Shown here one piece after another: positions 35,664 through 48,608 of a stretch of DNA of 64,000 bases. The first letter of the stretch is position 1, and each line of letters starts with the position of its first letter. Where the stretch lies: NCBI GenBank assembly GCA_002095075.2, contig LVCE01000004.1, forward strand, positions 1-64,000, in the 5' to 3' direction. The notes beneath the pieces were generated by a model. The model was not told where the DNA came from. It saw only the letters and a program-made list of their open reading frames with translations, and searched no databases. The translations under genes were made by a program, and so were the position numbers. This DNA comes from Francisella endosymbiont of Ornithodoros moubata (lineage in GTDB: Bacteria > Pseudomonadota > Gammaproteobacteria > Francisellales > Francisellaceae).

Positions 35664-36584
35664 ATGTCAAAAGTAGCTATAGTTTTCCCTGGTCAAGGTT
35701 CACAAAAACTAGGAATGCTCCAAGATTATTATGAAAATTTTGAGACTTTTAGAAACATAGTCGATGAAGCTAAACAGCATCTTAGTTATGACTTATGGAA
35801 TATTATTCAAAATGATGAAGAAACCCTAAATAAAACTGAGTTTACTCAACCAGCATTACTTGCCACTAGTTACGCTATATATAAAGTCTTAAAAGAGCAA
35901 AAACCAGAGTTAAAAGTAGAATACTTTGCTGGACATAGCTTAGGTGAGTACACCGCTCTACTTGCAGCTGGGTGCATTTCATACAAAGACGCTTTACAAC
36001 TTGTTTCTACACGCGGCAAATTAATGCAAAATGCTGTTACTGATAAAGAATGTGCTATGAGTGCTATTCTAGGTTTATCTAATGAAGATGTAATTAAGTG
36101 TTGTCAAGAAGCAGCCGATGTTGGTGTTGTTGAGGCTGCAAACTTTAACTCAACAGGACAACTTGTTATCTCCGGTAAAAAAGCTGCTGTCGAGAAAGCT
36201 AATACAATAGCAAAAGAAAAAGGTGCAAAACGCGCTCAGATACTTGCTGTTAGTGTACCTTCACACTGCTCTTTAATGAAAGATGCAGCAGATAAGTTTG
36301 AAGCCGAGTTAAATAAGGTAGAGTTCAAAGAACCTACTACTGCTGTTGTACAAAATTTTGATGCTAAATCACATACAAATCTAGCAGAAATAAAAACAGC
36401 AGTTATTAAACAACTATACAAGCCAGTACTTTGGACACAATCTGTCGAAGAACTTGTAAAACTTGGAGTCACAGAAGTTATTGAATGTGGTCCTAACAAG
36501 GTTTTATCTGGACTAATCAAAAGAATAGATAAATCACTAGTTATAAAAGATACAAACAGTGTTGATAGTTTAGAAAATATTTAA
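35664..36584 (+). CDS. fabD: malonyl-CoA:ACP transacylase (FabD)
   Basis: Transfers malonyl from CoA to ACP. The intact 306-residue protein has FPGQGSQKLGM at the N-terminus, the catalytic serine in GHSLGEYTALLAAG, and the His in SVPSHCSLM. AAAAGGAGG lies just upstream of the ATG. Third enzyme gene in the fab cluster. Confidence 0.95.
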   Translation: MSKVAIVFPGQGSQKLGMLQDYYENFETFRNIVDEAKQHLSYDLWNIIQNDEETLNKTEFTQPALLATSYAIYKVLKEQKPELKVEYFAGHSLGEYTALLAAGCISYKDALQLVSTRGKLMQNAVTDKECAMSAILGLSNEDVIKCCQEAADVGVVEAANFNSTGQLVISGKKAAVEKANTIAKEKGAKRAQILAVSVPSHCSLMKDAADKFEAELNKVEFKEPTTAVVQNFDAKSHTNLAEIKTAVIKQLYKPVLWTQSVEELVKLGVTEVIECGPNKVLSGLIKRIDKSLVIKDTNSVDSLENI

Positions 36585-36597
36585 AAGGAGATAATAA

Positions 36598-37344
36598 ATG
36601 TCTTTGAATGAAAAAGTTGCTCTGGTCACAGGTGCAAGTAGAGGTATAGGTTTTGAAGTTGCTCATGCATTAGCAAGCAAAGGTGTTACTGTAATAGGTA
36701 CTGCAACTAGCAGCCAAGCTTCTGCGGAAAAATTTGAGAACTCAATGAAAGAAAAAGGTTTTAAGGCAAAAGGATTAGTCTTAAATATTTCAGATATTGA
36801 AAGTATTCAAAATTTCTTTGTTGAAATAAAAGCTGAGAACCTAGCAATAGATATTCTAATCAATAATGCTGGTATCACTCGTGATAACTTAATGATGAGA
36901 ATGTCAGAATATGAATGGCAATCAGTTATAAATACTAACCTAAGCTCAATCTTTCGTATGTCAAAAGAGTGCGTACGCGGTATGATGAAAAAAAGATGGG
37001 GTAGAATTATCTCTATAGGTTCTGTGGTTGGATCAGCTGGTAACCCAGGACAAACTAACTACTGCGCAACTAAAGCAGGTGTAATAGGTTTCTCAAAATC
37101 TCTTGCTTACGAAGTTGCTAGCCGTAATATCACAGTAAACGTTGTGGCTCCTGGATTTATAGCTACAGATATGACTGATAAACTAACTGATAAGCAGAAA
37201 TCTTTTATTGCTACTAAGATCCCTTCAGGACAGATGGGTGAGCCAAAAGATATCGCTGCAGCAGTAGCTTTCTTAGCTTCTGAAGAGGCGAAATATATAA
37301 CAGGACAAACTCTTCATGTTAATGGTGGTATGTATATGGCTTAA
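36598..37344 (+). CDS. fabG: 3-oxoacyl-ACP reductase (FabG)
   Basis: NADPH-dependent short-chain reductase of the elongation cycle. The 248-residue intact protein has TGASRGIGFEVA, NNAGITRDNL, and the catalytic YCATKAG with Ser in IGSVVGSAG. It starts 13 bp after fabD with AAAGGAG. Confidence 0.96.
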   Translation: MSLNEKVALVTGASRGIGFEVAHALASKGVTVIGTATSSQASAEKFENSMKEKGFKAKGLVLNISDIESIQNFFVEIKAENLAIDILINNAGITRDNLMMRMSEYEWQSVINTNLSSIFRMSKECVRGMMKKRWGRIISIGSVVGSAGNPGQTNYCATKAGVIGFSKSLAYEVASRNITVNVVAPGFIATDMTDKLTDKQKSFIATKIPSGQMGEPKDIAAAVAFLASEEAKYITGQTLHVNGGMYMA

Positions 37345-37386
37345 ATTTTGCAAAATTATTGCAAAAATGATTAAAAAATAATATCA

Positions 37387-37415
37387 TTGACATAAGTAAT
37401 TTTCAAAACAAAAAT
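37387..37415 (+). promoter_or_regulatory. candidate acpP promoter
   Basis: TTGACA at 37,387-37,392 is a perfect -35 box. A 17-bp spacer leads to AAAAAT at 37,410-37,415, a poor -10. It lies just before acpP and would supply the extra transcription this abundant protein needs. The start ATG is only about 16 bp beyond the -10, which is short for a leader plus ribosome site, so the call is tentative. Confidence 0.3.
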
Positions 37416-37430
37416 AAGAAGGAAAAAAAC

Positions 37431-37673
37431 ATGAGCGTGAATGAAGTATATGCTAAAGTAAACTCTATCATAGTTGAGCAACTAGGTGTTAAAGAAGAAG
37501 ATTTAAAACCAGAAGCTTCTTTCATCGATGATTTAGGTGCTGACTCTCTAGATACAGTTGAACTTGTAATGGCTCTAGAAGAAGAATTTGATACTGAGAT
37601 TCCAGATGAAGATGCTGAGAAAATCAAAACTGTTAAAGATGTTTACGACTATATCGACTCTAAAGTAAACTAA
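37431..37673 (+). CDS. acpP: acyl carrier protein
   Basis: Small acidic carrier (80 residues) that holds growing acyl chains on a phosphopantetheine arm. The attachment serine is Ser39 in [20 protein letters not shown]. The arm comes from CoA, whose synthesis genes panBCD and coaX are kept in the same window. The sequence is intact with an AAGGAAAAAA leader, and a hairpin terminator follows. Confidence 0.96.
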   Translation: MSVNEVYAKVNSIIVEQLGVKEEDLKPEASFIDDLGADSLDTVELVMALEEEFDTEIPDEDAEKIKTVKDVYDYIDSKVN

Positions 37674-37693
37674 TCAAAATTAATCTCAAAGTT

Positions 37694-37721
37694 AGTATGA
37701 AGAGCATTTTCATACTTTTTT
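37694..37721 (+). terminator. rho-independent terminator after acpP
   Basis: Perfect 8-bp stem AGTATGAA / TTCATACT with a 7-base loop (GAGCATT), followed by a run of T. It lies 20 bp after the acpP stop and before fabF, so it probably makes acpP transcripts partly separate from fabF. Confidence 0.75.
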
Positions 37722-37752
37722 CTACAATATTATAAACAGGTTAATTTAAATT

Positions 37753-39012
37753 ATGAAATCTAATCGTAGAGTAGTTGTTACTGGCTTAGGTATGGTAACA
37801 CCTTTAGGAAATGATGCCCCTACGACTTGGGCTAATATCCTAGCTGGTAAAAGTGGTGTAGAAACTATAACTGGTTTTAATACACCTGCTCCTGATATTA
37901 GCGAGTTTAAAGTTAGATTTGCAGCAAGAATTAAAAATTTTGATGTAGATGCACTTGTAGGTAAAAAAGACGCAAAAAAAGTGGATCCTTTCTGCTATTA
38001 TGGTATTACCGCTGCTAATGAAGCTCTTAAAGATGCTGGTATTGATAAAGTATCTGAAGAAGATTCATATAAGTTCGGGGTCTGTGTTAGTTCTGGTATC
38101 GGTGGTATCGAGACTTTAGAAACTACTAAAGCTGTAATAGATACAAAAGGACCTTCAAAAATTTCACCGTTTTGTATTCCATCTTCAATCGTAAATATGC
38201 TGTCTGGTATCATTTCAATAAATCATGGTTTACGTGGTCCGAATGTACCAATCGTTACGGCTTGTACTACAGGTACTCATAACATTGGTATGGCTGCTAG
38301 ATTAATCGCTAGTGGTGATGCTGATGCTATGCTTGCTGGTGGTTCTGAAAAAGCAAGTAATGCTATTGGTATGGGTGGATTTGCTGCTGCTAGAGCATTG
38401 TCAACGCGTAATGACGATCCACAAAGTGCTTCACGTCCTTGGGATAAAGACAGAGATGGCTTTGTGCTTGGTGATGGATCTGGTGTCGTTGTCCTAGAAG
38501 AATATGAAAGAGCAAAAGCTCGTGGTGCTAAAATCTATGCAGAAGTTATAGGTTTTGGTATGTCTGCAGATGGTTATCATATGACTATGCCTTATGCTCC
38601 AGGACAAGAAAGATGTATTCAAAATGCTTTAGCTGATGCTGGGCTTGAAAATAACCCTGATGCGATAGATTACGTCAATGCACATGGTACTTCAACTCCA
38701 CTAGGGGATGTTCAAGAGTCACAAGTTGTTGAAAAAGTAATTGGTCAATATAGAAAAGATTTAGTTATGAGTTCAACAAAGTCAATGACTGGGCACTTAC
38801 TTGGTGCAGCTGGTGCTATTGAATCAATATTCAGTGTACTGGCAATAAGAGATCAAGTAGCTCCACCTACAATCAATCTGCATAATTTAGATGATGGTTG
38901 TAACTTAGACTATGCTGCAAATGCTGCTAAGAAGATGAAAATTGATTATGTACTTAATAACTCTTTTGGTTTTGGTGGCACAAATGGATCTGTAATTTTC
39001 AAAAAAATCTAA
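37753..39012 (+). CDS. fabF: beta-ketoacyl-ACP synthase II (FabF)
   Basis: Elongating condensing enzyme. The 419-residue protein is intact with RRVVVTGLGMVTPLGND, the catalytic cysteine in TACTTGTHNIG, His residues in NAHGTSTPLGD and SMTGHLLGAAGA, and NNSFGFGGTNG at the end. Last gene of the fab cluster, followed by a clear terminator. Confidence 0.96.
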   Translation: MKSNRRVVVTGLGMVTPLGNDAPTTWANILAGKSGVETITGFNTPAPDISEFKVRFAARIKNFDVDALVGKKDAKKVDPFCYYGITAANEALKDAGIDKVSEEDSYKFGVCVSSGIGGIETLETTKAVIDTKGPSKISPFCIPSSIVNMLSGIISINHGLRGPNVPIVTACTTGTHNIGMAARLIASGDADAMLAGGSEKASNAIGMGGFAAARALSTRNDDPQSASRPWDKDRDGFVLGDGSGVVVLEEYERAKARGAKIYAEVIGFGMSADGYHMTMPYAPGQERCIQNALADAGLENNPDAIDYVNAHGTSTPLGDVQESQVVEKVIGQYRKDLVMSSTKSMTGHLLGAAGAIESIFSVLAIRDQVAPPTINLHNLDDGCNLDYAANAAKKMKIDYVLNNSFGFGGTNGSVIFKKI

Positions 39013-39048
39013 GTACCAGTAGTTCACTATATTTAGCTGATCTTCGAT

Positions 39049-39071
39049 AAGCCACCAAGTGTGGTTTTTTT
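39049..39071 (+). terminator. rho-independent terminator after fabF
   Basis: AAGCCAC-CAAGT-GTGGTTT forms a 7-bp stem (one G-T pair) with a T7 tail, 37 bp after the fabF stop. It closes the yceD-to-fabF cluster. Confidence 0.75.
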
Positions 39072-39093
39072 GTACAAAAATTAAGGAAGAAAT

Positions 39094-39381
39094 ATGCAAA
39101 TCCATATTATTGATCTACACTACTTGGTTACACAAGAAGAGACAAGCCAAAATTAGACCCTCACATAGAAATTTCTTGAGTATGGCTATACTTAATGGAA
39201 TATTTCTAGCATCTGGCCCTAAAACATCAAATACAGGTGGTGCTATTATTGCGCGTGGAGATGCTACAAGAGATCAAAGAATTTATCGAAGATGACCCCG
39301 TTTTATATCAAAAAAAATTGCCAAATACCATTTCAATAGTTTTGATGCTATCAAGCATATCCAAGAACTTGCGAAGCTCTA
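39094..39381 (+). pseudogene. YciI-like protein remnant
   Basis: ATG 39,094 after AAGGAAGAA begins MQIHIIDLHYLVTQEE. Other frames continue with RPSHRNFLSMAILNGIFLAS, SGPKTSNTGGAIIARGDAT and IKEFIEDDP. These are YciI-family features (the Asp/His pair, GPK....GG.II, and an E-F..DDPF motif). At least three indels disrupt it. The original product would be about 96 residues of unknown catalytic role. Confidence 0.55.
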
Positions 39382-40057
39382 AATACTCCATACATCATTT
39401 CTCTTTTATTACCAAAGCCTTTATCTTTTTTTACCTCAAAACCATACTTCTGTAATGTTTTTCTTACTTTAGAACTGGCTGTAAAAGTTGCAAAGCTACT
39501 GTCATTGTGGCAAAGTTTTGAAATACTCTCAAAAAAATTATCACTCCACATACAACTATTTTTACTTGGTGCAAAACCATCAAGAAATCATGCATCTATA
39601 AATGGAAGGCTATAGTGATTAATATTATTAACATCATCGATTATTAGCTTAAGGGTAATATTATCAAACTCATAAATATTTAAACCCTCAAGAGGATTAT
39701 ATTGCTCGAGAAAATTTCGATAATCATCTAACTCATCAAAATTCTTGAGTATTTCTCCAAGGTCATTTAGTGCTATAGGAAACTTCTCAAATGAGATAAA
39801 TTCTAGTTGAGAATCCTTGCAAGCATATTTATGCCAAAGATTCATTGTCAGGATAAAATTAAGACCACTACCAAAACCTGCTTCACAAATTCTAAAGTAT
39901 TGATTTTTTTGTAACTGAGAAAATCTCTGTTGTAAATGATTATATACTAAGAAATTGTAAATACTCTCCTGTATACCAGATCGGGTTGAAAAATAAAAAT
40001 CATTAAAAGATGCAGACTTAGGTGTATTTTTTCCCAAATTATTTTAGCAAATTCCAT
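39351..40057 (-). pseudogene. mnmC: mnmC-type tRNA methyltransferase, frameshift plus nonsense
   Basis: The MnmC methyltransferase domain (DUF752) finishes the mnm5 modification of tRNA wobble uridines. The minus-strand start ATG 40,057 (MEFAKIIWEK) shifts out of frame in an A6 run near 40,030, then NTPKSASFNDFYFSTRSG is in frame. The SAM motif EAGFGSGLNFILTMNLW is present. At 39,590-39,588 TGA replaces the tryptophan codon of DAWFLDGFAP; the same frame then continues FLDGFAPSKNSCMWS and ATFTASSKVRKTLQKYGF to 39,351. Only two point changes separate it from an intact gene. The FAD-oxidase half found in enteric MnmC is absent. Confidence 0.7.
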
Positions 40058-40178
40058 AATTATATAACTTTTATGATTAAGTATTATTTGTATAAAGAAT
40101 AACAAATTAGGACCTTGCTAAAAATAGCTGTATATGCAAAAATAGTGCTTTCACATACTTATTATCTAAAACTTAAAC

Positions 40179-41378
40179 ATGGAAAGTACAATACACAATT
40201 CATCATCACTAAAAAATAAGCTTCTTATAACATTTATCTGTTACCTTTGTTATTTTTACACTGCAAATGTAGTGCTAGTGACAGGTGCGGTGATGCAGCC
40301 ATTATTAGAATATTTTCATAACAGTAATATTGGCTTTGCTTTCACATTTATCAATGTTGCAATGTGGTTTACAATATTGATTATAGGCATTTTAATGAAT
40401 AGATTCTCTATAAAGTTGCTACTAATTGTTGCGGTAGCGATAGGGATTGTATCATCATTAATCACTACTATAATCCCATCAATGTTTACTCTTAAAATAC
40501 TACTTACTTGCGTTGGTATAACTGGTGGTCTTTTTATGGCTATTGCTAGCTATATGATTGTACATATATACAATAACCATAAAATAAGAGCAATGAATGT
40601 AATTTTTACTGACTTTTTCTTTAGCTTTGGTGGAGCTTTAGTACCAATATTCGCTGCTTATCTAATCACCCAACACTTTGAGTGGTATACTATTTATCTA
40701 ATATTACAAATAACTGCGGTAATCACCTTAGTCTTAGTAATATTTTCAGATTTCACGACACTTAATTGCCACAATATCACCAAAGAAATAAAACCAAGTT
40801 TAAATTTCTCAACATGGAATCTTAGCTTGTATTGTGTCGCTTTTGCAGCCTTCTTATTCTTATTAGCTCAAATAATTATGACTAGCTATGCTCAATCATA
40901 TTTCCAAGAAATACTTGGCTGGGGTACTATTGATGCAAACAAGCCACTTTCTTATTTTTGGACAGCACAATGTGGTGGCTTGTTTATTAGCCCAATAATA
41001 ACTAGATTTATCCCATTAAAATACATCCTGCCAACATTCATGCTAGTTGGGCTAATTGCATTATCATGTATTTTATATATACCAAATATGGATATCGTAT
41101 TTAAGGCTGCAATTATTTTTGGACTATTTAACTGCTATATTTATGCTGGGCTGCTAGCTTATGGAACATTTCAAATGGAAAATGCTCCATCAACTTTAAT
41201 TACAACTATACTTCTATTTGGTACAACTGGAACAGCTCTTTCTACTACTACTGGAGCTTTTATAAAGCAATACTTTGGCTTAACTAGTGTAATGCATGCT
41301 GTAGTAATCTTTTATATAATATCTTTCATACTTGTTATCTTGGCGATTATTTTCTCAAAAGAGCAAAAGAATGCTTAG
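40179..41378 (+). CDS. MFS transporter, TsgA-like
   Basis: Intact 399-residue membrane protein with about 12 hydrophobic segments. The stretch VIFTDFFFSFGGALVPIFAA and EWYTIYLILQ resemble the TsgA subgroup of the major facilitator superfamily (FTDSFFS..G...P in E. coli TsgA). Substrate is unknown for this family. No gene partner is adjacent: upstream mnmC and downstream yeiH are both broken, so its survival suggests a useful function. Confidence 0.8.
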   Translation: MESTIHNSSSLKNKLLITFICYLCYFYTANVVLVTGAVMQPLLEYFHNSNIGFAFTFINVAMWFTILIIGILMNRFSIKLLLIVAVAIGIVSSLITTIIPSMFTLKILLTCVGITGGLFMAIASYMIVHIYNNHKIRAMNVIFTDFFFSFGGALVPIFAAYLITQHFEWYTIYLILQITAVITLVLVIFSDFTTLNCHNITKEIKPSLNFSTWNLSLYCVAFAAFLFLLAQIIMTSYAQSYFQEILGWGTIDANKPLSYFWTAQCGGLFISPIITRFIPLKYILPTFMLVGLIALSCILYIPNMDIVFKAAIIFGLFNCYIYAGLLAYGTFQMENAPSTLITTILLFGTTGTALSTTTGAFIKQYFGLTSVMHAVVIFYIISFILVILAIIFSKEQKNA

Positions 41379-41488
41379 GCGTTTGTATCAATTTTACTAA
41401 TAAATCATATAAGTTCTTTTTGTTACAAAATTACAAATCTATAATGTATAGTTATACAAAATTGATTTAATTAAACTTATAAATAACT

Positions 41489-42292
41489 ATGAAAAAACAC
41501 TTAACTCAACCAATGATTTTCGGTGTACTACTAGTGGCTATTCTTGCTGGTATTGAATATTTTATCGCAAAGATTTCTGCTATTAAGGAACTTGGTATTA
41601 GCCCTTTGATTATAGGAATAGTTTTAGATATGGCTTTGACTCATACTCCAATAAGCAAAATTATCCATAAGTGGAAATAAGGTATTGTTTTTATTGCCAA
41701 AAAATTCTTAGATTTGTAATAATTTTTTATGGTTTTAACCTAACATTTCAGTTAATCGCATCTGTCGGTTTAGCTGGGCTTTTAGGGCATATGAGTGATG
41801 CTCAATATGATATTTTTGCTGGTGGCTCTAATCCATGAAGTAACTCAAGTTGTAGCTGCTGGTAATGGCGTAAGTCCACATGCGGAAGAGATAGCTGTTA
41901 CAGTTAAAATGATTCGTGTGATGATCCTAGCGCCTATGTTAATTGTGATAGGTATATGGATAGCTAAATCAGCCACTACTGTTAGTGAAGTAAGTGGCTC
42001 AAAACCCCAGAAAAGATCAATTAAAAAATTATCCCTTGGTTTACAATTGGTTTTATAATAGTCGTAGGATTTAACTCTCTTGATCTTTTACTTGGGGCGA
42101 CTGTTAATAGCATTAGAGTAGCTGATCAATTTTTACTAGCTATAGCAATGGACGGGGACACTAGGATTAGAAACTCATGTATCTAGGTTTATCCAAGCAG
42201 GGATTAAACCACTCCTTCTTGTACTAATCTTATTTGCTTGGTTATTTTTTGGTGGTATAGCTATCACTTATGGTATAACTAGCATAATCTAA
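41489..42292 (+). pseudogene. YeiH/UPF0324 membrane protein remnant
   Basis: The N-terminus is open (41489-41680) with LTQPMIFGVLLVAILAG and ELGISPLIIGIVLDMALTHT, typical of YeiH. The downstream part carries HEVTQVVAAGNGVSPHAEE and MIRVMILAPMLIVIGI, also YeiH. The final residues GITSII stop at 42,290-42,292. Several frameshifts are present, and the span of 804 bp is about 200 bp shorter than family members, so the conserved middle (ICGASAI region) has been deleted. Members are predicted inner-membrane exporters (sulfate suggested). Confidence 0.65.
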
Positions 42293-42376
42293 TCGCTTAT
42301 TTAAGCAAAGCTATCCTATTTTGAGACTAAATAATGTATTATATCTAAAAAATAATAATTTGATAATATTGCAACA

Positions 42377-43165
42377 ATGAAACCTATTCTTAATGCTACA
42401 ACAACTATTGCCAGAAAAGCTGGCAAAATTATTCTTCAAGCACAAAATGACCTAAGCTCTATCAAAATTTCTCAAAAACTTGATAACACAACTGTATCAA
42501 ATATTGATGTTGCTGTTGAGAACTTTATTATTGATAACATCAAAAAATCTGGTTTTAATGACTACTTCATAACTGAAGAAAACGGCGAGTTTGGTAACAA
42601 AGATAGTCGTTTTACTTGGATTATTGATCCAATAGACGGAACTAATAATTTTGTTCATGGTTTACCACACTGTTGTATATCAATTGCTACTAAAAAAGAT
42701 GATGAAATAGTTCTAGGTGTTATTTATAATCCTTTTTTAGATCTGATGTTTTGTGCCTACAAAGGACAAGGAGCTCTACTTAATGGTAAAAAGATAAGAG
42801 TTGCTCAAAGCCAAAATCTACAGAACACTTTGATTTCAGCATCATTAAAATATTCACGTAAAATACTTAACGATAGCTATATTGCAGAGCTAATTAAGCT
42901 TCAACAGGTAATATCAGGATATAGATATTCTGGAAGTATTGCTATGGATATGGCATACCTAGCAGCAGGATATATTGATGGTCTATGGGCATGTGGCGAT
43001 GTAAAAGTATGGGATCTAGCTGCTGGATATATAATTGTGAAAGAGGCAGGTGCTATAGTTACAGATATACACGGTACAAATAACATTAATACTGGTTTGA
43101 TTATTGCTGGTAATAAGAAAATCCAACCAAAGCTTATTAAGATTTTAGCAAAACACATAAAATAA
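42377..43165 (+). CDS. suhB: inositol monophosphatase family protein SuhB
   Basis: Mg-dependent phosphatase, 262 residues, intact. It has the metal site FTWIIDPIDGTNNFVHGLPH, the acidic residues of ITEENGEF and the C-terminal VKVWDLAAGYIIVKEAG. SuhB also acts in rRNA transcription and ribosome assembly in gammaproteobacteria; which role matters here cannot be told. Its last base is the first base of the rsmB start codon, indicating coupled translation. Confidence 0.9.
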   Translation: MKPILNATTTIARKAGKIILQAQNDLSSIKISQKLDNTTVSNIDVAVENFIIDNIKKSGFNDYFITEENGEFGNKDSRFTWIIDPIDGTNNFVHGLPHCCISIATKKDDEIVLGVIYNPFLDLMFCAYKGQGALLNGKKIRVAQSQNLQNTLISASLKYSRKILNDSYIAELIKLQQVISGYRYSGSIAMDMAYLAAGYIDGLWACGDVKVWDLAAGYIIVKEAGAIVTDIHGTNNINTGLIIAGNKKIQPKLIKILAKHIK

Positions 43166-44444
43166 TGAATACCCGTGCTGTTGCAGCTAAGACTATTTTA
43201 GATATTCTTGATAATAAATATTCTCTGCTAACCATTGAGCAAAAACTTCTTAGCCATAACTTATCTGAGCAAGATAAATCTTTCGTTAAACTTTTGTGTT
43301 ATGAGTTTTTCAGAAACTACTACTCTTTAGATAAGATAGCTGGTTTATATCTAAAACAAAAAACTAAAATAAAAGCTAAAGTTTTAATCATGCTTGGAGC
43401 ATTACAAATATTTGAAATCAAGCAGCCCTACTACGCAATTATTAATGAAACTGTAGCAGCTTGTAAAAATCTCAAAATTATCTGGGCAACGAAACTCATT
43501 AATAGAATACTAAGAGAAATTACCCGTAATCTCGAGGATACAACTAACATCTATAATCAAAATAAAGCAATAGATATGCCTAAATGGCTTAGTGATACGC
43601 TTAAAAAACAGTATCCTAAACAGTATCTAGCGATAGCTCAAGCAATTAATACAAAAGCTGATATGTTTATTCGTCTAAATCAAGCTAAAGATACTAAGAA
43701 AGTCTTAGATTATTTTGAGAAAAATAAAATAATATACTCTTTTACAGATCTAAAGGATTGTATAAAGCTTGATCAAGCTATAGATATAAAACACAATCAG
43801 CTATTTCAACAAGGCTATTTTACAATACAGGATATCTCTGCACAGTATGCAGGCTATATTATCAAAGCTAAAAATGATGATAAGATTCTTAATGCTTGTG
43901 CTGGTCCTGGAGGTAAAACTTCGCATATTTTAGAATGTGCTCCACAAGCTGATATTACTGCTATAGACATTATTGATAAGCGTTTAGAGCTTCTTAAAGA
44001 AAACTTAACTAGGTTATCTAAAAATAATAATGTTAATGTTTTTAAACACGATTTGACTCTACCTCTAGCTGGAAAATTTAATAAAATTATCCTTGATGCC
44101 CCATGCTCTGCCCTAGGAACTATAAGGCGAAACCATGACATCAAATAATAAGAAAGCCAGAGGATATTCAAGCTATCAAAATCTTACAAAGTAAAATTTT
44201 AGCTAACTTATGGAATAATAACCTCAGCAATAATGGTTACTTACTATATATCACCTGTTTAATATTAGCAGAAGAAAATCAACAACAAATAAAAGACTTT
44301 TTAGCTAAAAATAGTGATGCTGAAATTATTGATATAGACATCCTTGAAAAATATAAAATTAATTGCGGCTATCAAATACTACTATCTCAACAAGGTGGTG
44401 ATGGCTTTTATTATTGTTTACTTAAGAAAAATTCTTGTTCTTAG
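43165..44444 (+). pseudogene. rsmB: rsmB (16S rRNA C967 methyltransferase), single frameshift
   Basis: RsmB has an N-terminal NusB-like domain (residues 1-130, here AAKTILDILDNKYSLLTIEQ) and a SAM methyltransferase domain with LNACAGPGGKTSHILE and the motif IV cysteine region IILDAPCSALGTIRRNHDIK. After that Lys, a missing A at about 44,142 causes a stop at 44,146-44,148. The other frame continues IIRKPEDIQAIKILQSKILA, YLLYITCLILAEENQQQI and QQGGDGFYYCLLKK to TAG 44,442-44,444. The second catalytic cysteine (TC of YITC) is in the shifted part, so the 327-residue truncated product would be inactive. Confidence 0.8.
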
Positions 44445-44494
44445 CAGCAATTTTTGGGCTATTTCTTGAGGAATACCGGAAAGCTTTAACTTAT

Positions 44495-44912
44495 TTATAT
44501 GATACTCTGCGAAGAGAAAATAATATCTTCTATTCTATCTTCAATAATAAATCCAATCGATGTATAAAAAGCTAAGGTTTGGATATTTGCATTATATACA
44601 TATGCAGTATCAACACTATAATTCTCTAACAAATATTTAAGCATAAAGCTTCTAAAACCTTTACCTAAAAACCTCGACTCAACAGTTGAAAATAGTATCT
44701 CATTATCTTTTATACACGAGAACCCAATGACTTGACCTTCAGCTGTTAATACAAAGCTTTTAAATGTTGGATCATTAAGGTATTTATCTACTACCAACTT
44801 TCCTTGATTATTTATCTCATTAGTAGTAAAAAACTGACAATTGTTCAATAAATACTCTGACCATATATACGATATCATCAAAATCTTTAGCTGTGGCTTC
44901 TCTTATTTCCAT
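44495..44912 (-). pseudogene. GNAT-family acetyltransferase, N-terminal frameshift
   Basis: The minus-strand start ATG 44,912 gives MEIREATAKDFDDIVY, a classic GNAT beginning. Loss of two bases in a TATATA run near 44,866 shifts the frame, and the remaining 128 residues are open from 44,881 (IWSEYLLNNCQFFTTNEI, GKGFRSFMLKYLLENY, LAFYTSIGFIIEDR). The acetyl-CoA loop (LGKGF) and the C-terminal FY..GF motif are present. Acceptor unknown. A shorter product from 44,881 may still be made. Confidence 0.65.
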
Positions 44913-44990
44913 ATCAATCCTTTAGTTGTGTAAATGCTTTAATACGAGTATCCGCTAGCAAATTTTATGTCAAACTACTAAAGTTGTAAA

Positions 44991-47891
<2,901 letters not shown>

Positions 47892-48608
47892 ATGCAACAG
47901 GTACCTAGATATGTCATTGTCGGCAACGGCAATGTAGCAGCACATATGTGCTACTATTTTGAATGCTTAAAATTAGATTTTAAACAATGGTCACGAAATG
48001 ATTCGTTAGTTAGTCTTGATAATCTACTAGATAATGCAACTCATGTCTTAGTTTTAATCAAAGATGCTGAGATACAAAGTTTTATACAAAAGCACCTCTT
48101 AAATAGATTAGATAAGTTAATAATAGTTCATTTTTCAGGACTTTTGAATATTGAAAATGCTTACTCAGCTCACCCGTTACAGAGTTTTCCAAACAAGTAT
48201 TTATATTCGTTAGCCGAGTATAAATCTATCACTTTTATAACTACTAATAAAAATATCGCTTTTAGTCAGCTTTTACCTATGCTACCTAATGCTAATTTCT
48301 ATATTAGTAAAGATGACAAAGCTTATTATCATGCGCTATGTGTCTTAGCTAACAATGTAACCACATTGATTTGGCAAAAATTTTACTCTGAAATGGAGAA
48401 TCGCTTTGATATAAAAGCAGACTATCTAACACCTTTCTTAGAAACCACATTTAAAAATATCAAACAAAATCATCATGCCCTATCTGGACCAATTGCACGA
48501 GGTGATAACATCACACTAAAAAAAGATCTCGAGGCTTTAGTTGGTGATGATTTCTATGATTTTTTTAAAGTGATTGTTAACCAATTTTCATTTAAGGATA
48601 AAAGATGA
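47892..48608 (+). CDS. panG: ketopantoate reductase PanG
   Basis: 238-residue protein with an N-terminal Rossmann NAD(P) motif ([14 protein letters not shown]) and a helical C-terminal domain ([44 protein letters not shown]). This is the PanG type that Francisella uses instead of PanE to reduce 2-ketopantoate to pantoate. Being first in a panG-panB-panC-panD-coaX series fits. It overlaps panB by 4 bp (ATGA). It is intact, so the full pantothenate branch is encoded here. Confidence 0.88.
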   Translation: MQQVPRYVIVGNGNVAAHMCYYFECLKLDFKQWSRNDSLVSLDNLLDNATHVLVLIKDAEIQSFIQKHLLNRLDKLIIVHFSGLLNIENAYSAHPLQSFPNKYLYSLAEYKSITFITTNKNIAFSQLLPMLPNANFYISKDDKAYYHALCVLANNVTTLIWQKFYSEMENRFDIKADYLTPFLETTFKNIKQNHHALSGPIARGDNITLKKDLEALVGDDFYDFFKVIVNQFSFKDKR

